Origin: Methanomassiliicoccaceae archaeon UBA72
GTDB lineage: Archaea; Thermoplasmatota; Thermoplasmata; Methanomassiliicoccales; Methanomethylophilaceae
Length of the DNA: 9,040 nucleotides
Assembly: GCA_002509405.1 (NCBI GenBank)
Contig: DAVO01000005.1
Span: forward strand, 1-9,040
Reading direction: 5' to 3'
The notes under the pieces are model-generated. The model searched no databases. It was not told the origin of the DNA and saw only the letters and a program-made list of their open reading frames with translations. A program made the position numbers and the translations under genes. The number at the start of each line of letters is the position of its first letter. Positions within the stretch are counted from its first letter, which is position 1. Below, in pieces: positions 5,259 to 9,040 of this stretch.

Positions 5259-5966
5259 TTACTTTTTCTTCTTTCCCTTCTTCTTTGAGCCCTTTTTCTT
5301 GGACTTCTTCTTCGAGCCCTTTTTCTTGGACTTCGTCTTGAGCGTTTCGTAGGGCTCCCCGTCTTCCTCTTCTTCGTCCTCGGCCTCGCTGAAGATGAGG
5401 TCGTAGAGCGAGTCCTCCATGACGGCCGCGCGTCCCAGCTCGGTAACGACGAAATCGGAGTCCGCAACGGCGTCCAAAAGGTCCTCGCTGGAAAGTATCT
5501 TCATTCCCACTGCGTAGAACACGTCTTCGAGGACATCGTCGCAGTAGTCGTTCCTTATGGAGTCGGCCAGCGTCTCGGAGTCCCTGTCCTTCTCGTCGAG
5601 TCCTGCGAGGTATTCTTCGTAAACCTCCTCGCTGTCGTAGTCCGATATCCTGTCCGGGTCGTACTCCAGGTCAGTCAGGTCGCACTCGGCGTCCGTGAGG
5701 TCAGAGATGACGGTGCGGTATCCGACTATGTCGGAGATCAGGAAATCGATCAGGTCGCCGTACTTCTTCTTGTTGGCATCGGACCTGGCGCGGGAGAGCT
5801 TTGTTCTCAGATCGGCTATCTCGCGGAGCTTCCTGTCGACCGTAGCCTGCAGGATCTCCACGTCATCGTATTCGAAATCCTCGTCCTGTCCCTGTTCCGC
5901 ATCTGTCTCGCGGACCTCTTCGGGCTTCTCTTCGGATACATTTTCAACGAATTTATCATCGGTCAT
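5259..5966 (-). CDS. Acidic protein with lysine-rich C-terminal tail, function unknown
   Basis: I do not recognise this 235-residue protein. Residues 1-40 are acidic and probably disordered. Residues 40-95 form a helical hairpin with EIADLRTKLSRARSD, 95-140 are very acidic, and 140-195 look like a compact helical domain. A run of acids at 194-202 precedes the tail at 212-235, where 17 of 24 residues are Lys in a repeated SKKKGSKKK pattern. Such tails usually bind nucleic acid, ribosomes or polyanions; the acidic body could mask it or bind a basic partner. There is no signal peptide or membrane segment. The ATG at 5966 is preceded by TGAGG about 8 bases upstream and by a TATA-like box at 5998-6007. 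The coiled-coil gene follows by 86 bases in the same direction, and the two proteins seem to share a helical motif. Function is unknown. Confidence 0.8.
   Translation of the reverse strand: MTDDKFVENVSEEKPEEVRETDAEQGQDEDFEYDDVEILQATVDRKLREIADLRTKLSRARSDANKKKYGDLIDFLISDIVGYRTVISDLTDAECDLTDLEYDPDRISDYDSEEVYEEYLAGLDEKDRDSETLADSIRNDYCDDVLEDVFYAVGMKILSSEDLLDAVADSDFVVTELGRAAVMEDSLYDLIFSEAEDEEEEDGEPYETLKTKSKKKGSKKKSKKKGSKKKGKKKK
5277..5330. repeat. Two tandem 27-bp repeats encoding the poly-Lys tail
   Basis: The units at 5277-5303 and 5304-5330 are 27 bases each and differ at one base. They encode a nine-residue SKKKGSKKK-type repeat near the C-terminus of the 5259-5966 gene. Partial further copies flank them (KKKGKKKK at the end). 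The in-frame length suggests growth by slippage or unequal recombination, so copy number may differ between strains. Confidence 0.8.
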
Positions 5967-5997
5967 ACGGAATCCTCAGCGCTTATAACGTGCCCTC

Positions 5998-6007
5998 TTT
6001 ATTATAT
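5998..6007 (-). promoter_or_regulatory. TATA-like promoter element of the acidic protein gene
   Basis: On the minus strand ATATAATAAA lies 32-41 bases upstream of the ATG at 5966. An archaeal start about 25 bases downstream would give a short leader containing the GAGG ribosome binding site. The sequence also contains TATAAT, which would serve as a bacterial -10 element if the source is bacterial. Confidence 0.5.
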
Positions 6008-6035
6008 CCTTCCCGAACAACCGATTATGGCGGAT

Positions 6036-6058
6036 GTCCGGAACAATGTAAACCGGAC
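6036..6058 (-). repeat. 6-bp hairpin downstream of the Sel1/Cys-cluster gene
   Basis: GTCCGG (6036-6041) and CCGGAC (6053-6058) pair around an 11-base loop, 21 bases beyond the stop codon of the 6080-6730 gene. No T-run follows on the minus strand, so its role as a terminator is weakly supported; it may protect the mRNA 3' end. Confidence 0.35.
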
Positions 6059-6079
6059 CGGAAGCGTCCGACGGCGAGG

Positions 6080-6730
6080 TCAGCCGAATCTGGCCACTTG
6101 CTCGCATCTCTTGCCGCAGAACGGGCACTTCTCCAGTACGACCTCCTCTCCCTTCTCGTCAAGGGCGCATATGGCGGGGCCCTTGTAGGTATCGATGAAG
6201 TATATGTCCCCGTCCAGGACGAAATCCAGCATGTCTTTGCAGCATGCGGCCTCTATCCCGTTCTCCGACACCTTCAGGTCTAGCAGGGGGCGCGACCTGA
6301 GGAGCGCCGCCCTCTCTTCGTTGTAGAACTTCTGGACGCGGTCATGGTCCTCGTCGGCCCCGGGGTATCCGAAACTGGCCGCGAAGGCGAAGAGCCGTAT
6401 GGCGCTGACGAGGTCCTTCTCGACGCATTTTCCGGTCTCGTACATCAGAGCCAGATAGTAAAGGGAACGCGGGTCCATCCTGTCCACGGGCCCGCGGAGC
6501 AGATCGTACGCCTCGGTCTCCGTCCTTCCTTCGACGGCTCCGGATGCGATGAGTATTCCAAGCTCCCTCTTGGCGGGCAGGTAATCGTTCTCGGCCGCCG
6601 TGCGGAGCCACTTCTCCGCCAGGGCGTAATCCTGGGGGACCTCTTCCCCCTCGATGTAGAGCATTGCAAGCCGGTATTGCGCCTCGGGACTCCCGTCCTC
6701 GGCAGAAGATAACGATCCGTCGATGGCCAT
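6080..6730 (-). CDS. Sel1-repeat protein with C-terminal cysteine-rich (probable zinc) domain
   Basis: This 216-residue protein begins with Sel1-like repeats, helix-turn-helix units of about 36 residues that mediate protein-protein contacts. One spans residues 13-49 (AQYRLAMLYIEGEEVPQDYALAEKWLRTAAEN), a degenerate one 50-86, and one 87-122 (SLYYLALMYETG...AFAASFGYPGA). From about 150 a separate domain carries Cys163-Cys164 and Cys202-x2-Cys205-x3-Cys209 in KCPFCGKRCEQ, probably a zinc site. The pattern CCxxM...CPFCGK resembles small zinc-binding domains of unknown function in bacteria. It has no signal peptide. The start is the ATG at 6730: no Shine-Dalgarno site is present, but a TATA box (6753-6760) is at leaderless spacing. 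A much longer frame exists upstream but overlaps the preceding Sel1 gene in another frame. It lies 32 bases after that gene. Role is inferred to be scaffolding only. Confidence 0.82.
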   Translation of the reverse strand: MAIDGSLSSAEDGSPEAQYRLAMLYIEGEEVPQDYALAEKWLRTAAENDYLPAKRELGILIASGAVEGRTETEAYDLLRGPVDRMDPRSLYYLALMYETGKCVEKDLVSAIRLFAFAASFGYPGADEDHDRVQKFYNEERAALLRSRPLLDLKVSENGIEAACCKDMLDFVLDGDIYFIDTYKGPAICALDEKGEEVVLEKCPFCGKRCEQVARFG

Positions 6731-6752
6731 GGTGACGGAAAGGGGCGCATCG

Positions 6753-6760
6753 TTTATAAG
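6753..6760 (-). promoter_or_regulatory. TATA box of the Sel1/Cys-cluster gene
   Basis: CTTATAAA on the minus strand ends 22 bases before the ATG at 6730, ideal for a leaderless mRNA. It sits in the 32-base gap to the upstream Sel1 gene, so the downstream gene can be transcribed on its own. Confidence 0.6.
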
Positions 6761-6762
6761 TT

Positions 6763-7644
6763 TCAGGTCCCGGCGAAGTCGGAACCGTCCACGCCGTTGT
6801 CGGCCGCGAGCTTTATCCACTTTTCGGATTCGACATCGTCCGCATCGGTGCCGTATCCGTCCCTGTAGCATATCCCCACCGCGTACATGGCGTCCGCGAT
6901 CCCCTGCAGAGCGGCGGCCAGGAACCATCCGAAAGCCTTCTCCGGGTCCTCCCCCACCGCCTTGGAGCCTCTTGAATAGACGATCCCCAGGCGGTGCATC
7001 GCGAAGGCGTCGCCCTCCCTTGCCGCTTTCTCGTACCATTCCACCGCCTTCGACAGGTCCGGGCCCGTACCTATGCCGTACTCGAAGCAGACGCCCGTCC
7101 TGAACATGGCGTTTATGTTGCCCGCCTTTGCCGCGATACCGTACAGCTTGAAGGCCTTGCTCTCGTCCTTCGGAACCCCCAGGCCCTCCTCGTAAAGATA
7201 TGCCAGGCTGTTCCTGGCCTCCTGAACTCCTGCGTTGGCGGCCTGCCTGAAAAGGTCGGCGGCCACCGAGTAGTCCTTGTCCACCGAAAGCCCGTCCATG
7301 TAGGCCGTGCCGAGGTAGAGCTTGGCTTCGGGCATCCCGGCATCGGAGGCCTTCTGCGAATAATCCACGGCCTCGGTGGAATCGATCCCCATATACTGTC
7401 CGGAAAAATACATCTTCACAAGGAATAGCATGGCGTCGGGCTGTCCGTTTTCGGCGGCCTTTTCGAGATATCCGTATCCGGCCTGTTCGTCCGTATCCGT
7501 GTCGAGGCCCAGCACCAGCGATAGGCCGTAAGCGTATTGGCCGTCGGCATTCCCCGAATCGGCGAGTTCCCTGACCTCTCCGATGTCCATCTCCACGCTT
7601 CCTTCCGGGGTTTCGAAGACATAGTTCTTCTCTTCTTCGGCCAT
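6763..7644 (-). CDS. Sel1-repeat protein (about seven repeats)
   Basis: This 293-residue protein is built almost wholly of Sel1-like repeats of about 36 residues with the consensus AxxxLGxxYxxGxGVxxDxxKAxxWxxxAAxxG. They begin near residues 33, 69, 105, 140, 176, 212 and 249; clear examples are NSLAYLYEEGLGVPKDESKAF and MYAVGICYRDGYG. The N-terminal 30 residues are acidic and non-repetitive. Repeats of this kind form a curved helical solenoid that acts as an adaptor between proteins. It has no signal peptide, unlike secreted Sel1 proteins, so it is presumably cytoplasmic. The ATG at 7644 has only a weak upstream GAG. The second Sel1 gene follows by 32 bases and may be a diverged relative with an added cysteine domain. 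Partner proteins are unknown. Confidence 0.92.
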   Translation of the reverse strand: MAEEEKNYVFETPEGSVEMDIGEVRELADSGNADGQYAYGLSLVLGLDTDTDEQAGYGYLEKAAENGQPDAMLFLVKMYFSGQYMGIDSTEAVDYSQKASDAGMPEAKLYLGTAYMDGLSVDKDYSVAADLFRQAANAGVQEARNSLAYLYEEGLGVPKDESKAFKLYGIAAKAGNINAMFRTGVCFEYGIGTGPDLSKAVEWYEKAAREGDAFAMHRLGIVYSRGSKAVGEDPEKAFGWFLAAALQGIADAMYAVGICYRDGYGTDADDVESEKWIKLAADNGVDGSDFAGT

Positions 7645-7785
7645 GTCACTCGGAGCGCCTATGTCTACTTCAATCTATCCCGGCACTGCTGAAAACGAAG
7701 AAAGACTTCGAAAGATGACGGTATTTTTACGTTATTTTCAGTCGGATTTAAGGTACCTGTTTTTTTGCCGTCCCAGCAGATTTCT

Positions 7786-7797
7786 GGTAAAATGTAT
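7786..7797 (+). promoter_or_regulatory. Possible TATA-like promoter of the 32-residue gene
   Basis: GGTAAAATGTAT lies 33-44 bases before the ATG at 7830, inside the AT-rich part of the 185-base divergent gap 7645-7829. It is the best TATA-like candidate on the plus strand. On the minus strand, the AT-rich 7720-7740 may serve the Sel1 gene at 7644. Both are weak calls. Confidence 0.3.
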
Positions 7798-7829
7798 TGC
7801 CTTTAATCGGAAATCGTCAATTCGGAATT

Positions 7830-7928
7830 ATGGCAAAAGAAGCTGCCAAACCCGCTGACAAGAAGGCCCAGCCTGCTGCAAAGAAGGAAGAGCCCAAGAA
7901 ATGCGGATCGGCTCCGAAAAAGAAGTGA
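7830..7928 (+). CDS. 32-residue Lys/Ala/Pro-rich basic protein
   Basis: ATG at 7830 to TGA at 7926-7928 encodes 32 residues: MAKEAAKPADKKAQPAAKKE followed by EPKKCGSAPKKK. About a third of the residues are Lys, with Ala and Pro making most of the rest and a single Cys near the end. The composition resembles the tails of histone H1-like and other nucleic-acid-binding proteins, and the peptide is likely unfolded. It is supported as real by its consistent codon use, an AT-rich possible promoter upstream, and a strong intrinsic terminator 27 bases after the stop. There is no clear Shine-Dalgarno site. It stands alone between divergent Sel1 and convergent metallopeptidase genes. I do not recognise a family; chromatin or RNA binding is a guess. 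Confidence 0.68.
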   Translation: MAKEAAKPADKKAQPAAKKEEPKKCGSAPKKK

Positions 7929-7955
7929 ACTCCTAAAAAGGTGTTCTCAAACCTC

Positions 7956-7998
7956 AGGGGGGACGGGCGACCGCCCCCCTTTATTTTTCTTTTCTTTG
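7956..7998 (+). terminator. Strong intrinsic terminator of the 32-residue gene
   Basis: AGGGGGG (7956-7962) and CCCCCCT (7974-7980), extended by CGG/CCG with one bulged A around a GCGA loop, form a very stable stem. It is followed directly by TTATTTTTCTTTTCTTTG. The T-tract lies within the last codons of the convergent metallopeptidase gene (stop at 7981-7983). On the minus strand, a weaker AGGT/ACCT hairpin followed by TTTTT at about 7935-7955 could terminate the opposite transcript. Confidence 0.8.
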
Positions 7999-8682
7999 TT
8001 CCCGTCTCATCTTCAAAAGGTGTTTCTCGCATTCTTCCCAGCTCGGGAAGTCGTGTTCGGAATTGCGGAAATCGCTGTCATGGGCCCTGCGGTTCGGGCG
8101 GTATCCGCGACGGAGGTGCAGGGACTCGTGGTAGACAACGAAGTCCAGGACGTTCTCCGGCACGTCGCGGGAATCAAGCGAAGACGATATGGTGACGACG
8201 CGGAACATGGGGTTGCAGCTTCCCACTTTGGTGAAGCACGGCTTGGACGTCCACGTGAAGAATGAGTTGTCGATGTCTGAATCATTCAGAAGTCCGGATT
8301 CCAGGAGCCTGTCCAGGGATTCCCCTATTTCCATGCATCTTCCCTCGGTGCTCATGGTTATGTTGCGGCTCCTCTTCAGGTAGATCGGGCGTTTGGAGAT
8401 CACGAACCCGTCGGAGGATACCCACTCCAGATATTCGGTCCCGTATCCTTTTCTGAGACCGGAGTTGCGGGAGATCAGGGTGTCGAGGAAATCGTAAAGC
8501 ACCCCGTCCGGGGAATCGGAGAGGTAGTCGGAAACTTTGTACGACCTCTCTTTGCCTGTCCGATTCCAGGTAACCTTGAAGTCCTTGAACTTTTCAAATC
8601 TGGCACCCTTTATCTGGTGCTGATGTTCGCGCCCGGCCTCGGTTATCAGCCGGAAAAGGCGTTCATCTTCTTCCGAGTCCAT
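7981..8682 (-). CDS. Putative zinc metallopeptidase-like protein (HExxH, SprT/YgjP-like core)
   Basis: This 233-residue protein has a conserved-looking core near its C-terminus: VVYHESLHL with His185, Glu186 and His189 as a HExxH zinc site. AHDSDFR follows, with His201 as a likely third ligand, then SEHDFPSWEE. The order HExxH...H-x3-F matches SprT-like and YgjP-type metalloproteins, which are zinc-dependent peptidases or hydrolases. The N-terminal 150 residues match nothing I recognise. No signal peptide or membrane segment is present. The ATG at 8682 overlaps the 3' end of the radical SAM gene by 20 bases, so the two are co-transcribed and probably translationally coupled. AAGGAGG lies only about 1 base before this ATG, unusually close, but no other in-frame start fits. 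Substrate unknown. Confidence 0.78.
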   Translation of the reverse strand: MDSEEDERLFRLITEAGREHQHQIKGARFEKFKDFKVTWNRTGKERSYKVSDYLSDSPDGVLYDFLDTLISRNSGLRKGYGTEYLEWVSSDGFVISKRPIYLKRSRNITMSTEGRCMEIGESLDRLLESGLLNDSDIDNSFFTWTSKPCFTKVGSCNPMFRVVTISSSLDSRDVPENVLDFVVYHESLHLRRGYRPNRRAHDSDFRNSEHDFPSWEECEKHLLKMRREQRKEK

Positions 8683-9040
8683 CCCTCCTTCTGACGACGG
8701 CGTCCTTCTGTGCCTGTTTTCCCGATTCGGAACGTTCGACGAAGACAGGCTCGCCGTCCATGGTCTTTCCGGTGAAGTACATCATCGTGGAAACCGTGGA
8801 GGGGGTGGGGGTGAATATCTGGACCTGCTCCGGGTTCGTATTCAGCCTGTTCCTGCAGAACCTTCCCAGGTCCTCCATGTCCCTCTGGGTGCAGCCGGGG
8901 TGGGCCGCCATCAGATAATAGGTGAGGAACTGCTTCTTTCCGAACTCGGCATTGGAGTCGTTGAAGAGGTCCCTGAATTCAAGGAGCATGCCGCTTCCCG
9001 GCTTCCCCATGAGCCCCAGCACCCTGTCGGAAGTATGCTC
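8663..9040 (-). CDS. ygiQ: YgiQ-family radical SAM protein, C-terminal part
   Basis: The frame is open from the right edge, and the last 125 residues are visible. EHTSDRVLGLMGKP, the TYYLMAAHPGCT stretch, PEQVQIFTPTPST and STMMYFTGK are hallmarks of the C-terminal half of YgiQ-type radical SAM proteins. The family has a CxxxCxxC iron-sulfur site that cleaves S-adenosylmethionine; that part lies outside the window. The biochemical role of YgiQ is unknown. The tail (about the last 25 residues) is basic and variable. It is the upstream gene of an operon, its TGA at 8663-8665 lying 20 bases inside the metallopeptidase-like gene. The in-frame GTG at 9022 is an internal codon, not a start, because family motifs continue upstream of it. 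Confidence 0.93.
   Translation of the reverse strand, partial: EHTSDRVLGLMGKPGSGMLLEFRDLFNDSNAEFGKKQFLTYYLMAAHPGCTQRDMEDLGRFCRNRLNTNPEQVQIFTPTPSTVSTMMYFTGKTMDGEPVFVERSESGKQAQKDAVVRRRDGLGRR

Noticed and set aside
5990..6283. 97-codon plus-strand open frame
   Set aside because: Antisense to the Cys-cluster domain of the Sel1 gene and across its 3' hairpin; no motif.
6731..7039. N-terminal extension of the Sel1/Cys-cluster gene
   Set aside because: The extra 103 residues are Arg/Gly-rich and mostly overlap the upstream Sel1 gene in another frame, whereas a TATA box at leaderless spacing supports the ATG at 6730.
1..9040. CRISPR array, insertion sequence, tRNA or rRNA
   Set aside because: No regularly spaced repeats, transposase motifs, terminal inverted repeats or cloverleaf-like sequences were seen. 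The only tandem repeat is the coding 27-bp pair.

Overview
The window looks like chromosomal DNA from a moderately GC-rich methanogen-type archaeon. My best guess is the Methanomassiliicoccales (Methanomethylophilaceae-like), at moderate confidence. The signs are archaeal TATA-like boxes 22-30 bases before start codons that lack a Shine-Dalgarno site (apparently leaderless genes at 850, 933 and 6730). These mix with genes that have clear Shine-Dalgarno sites (htpG, and the genes starting at 5172 and 5966). Sel1-repeat genes are present, and of ten visible stop codons eight are TGA, two TAA and none TAG, as expected where UAG is reserved for pyrrolysine. No 16S rRNA, tRNA or methanogenesis marker lies in the window, so a bacterial source is not excluded.

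Layout. 1-850 (minus) is the N-terminal 283 residues of an intracellular trypsin-like serine protease, running off the left edge. It diverges from a small MazG/PRA-PH-like protein (933-1244, plus) whose metal-binding acidic residues are largely replaced. After a hairpin-plus-T-tract terminator comes the convergent htpG/HSP90 gene (1408-3312, minus), with a good TATA box, Shine-Dalgarno site and an inverted repeat at the predicted transcription start. A 413-base gene-free stretch follows, then an orphan PD-(D/E)XK nuclease (3726-4286, plus) of visibly lower GC.

The middle is a minus-strand run of poorly characterised proteins. In transcription order they are a seven-repeat Sel1 protein (6763-7644), a second Sel1 protein with a C-terminal cysteine cluster (6080-6730), an acidic protein with a poly-lysine tail encoded by 27-base tandem repeats (5259-5966), and a coiled-coil protein (4534-5172). 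The last two seem to share a helical-hairpin module and may act together; that is inference.

At the right, a 32-residue Lys/Ala-rich protein (7830-7928, plus) ends in a strong intrinsic terminator. It converges on a two-gene operon: the C-terminal 125 residues of a YgiQ-type radical SAM protein (8663-9040) overlapping a HExxH metallopeptidase-like protein (7981-8682).

No complete known defence system, mobile element, CRISPR array or structural RNA was recognised. The least explained parts are the coiled-coil/acidic-poly-Lys pair, the 32-residue basic protein, the degenerate MazG-like protein and the orphan nuclease with its inverted-repeat upstream region.
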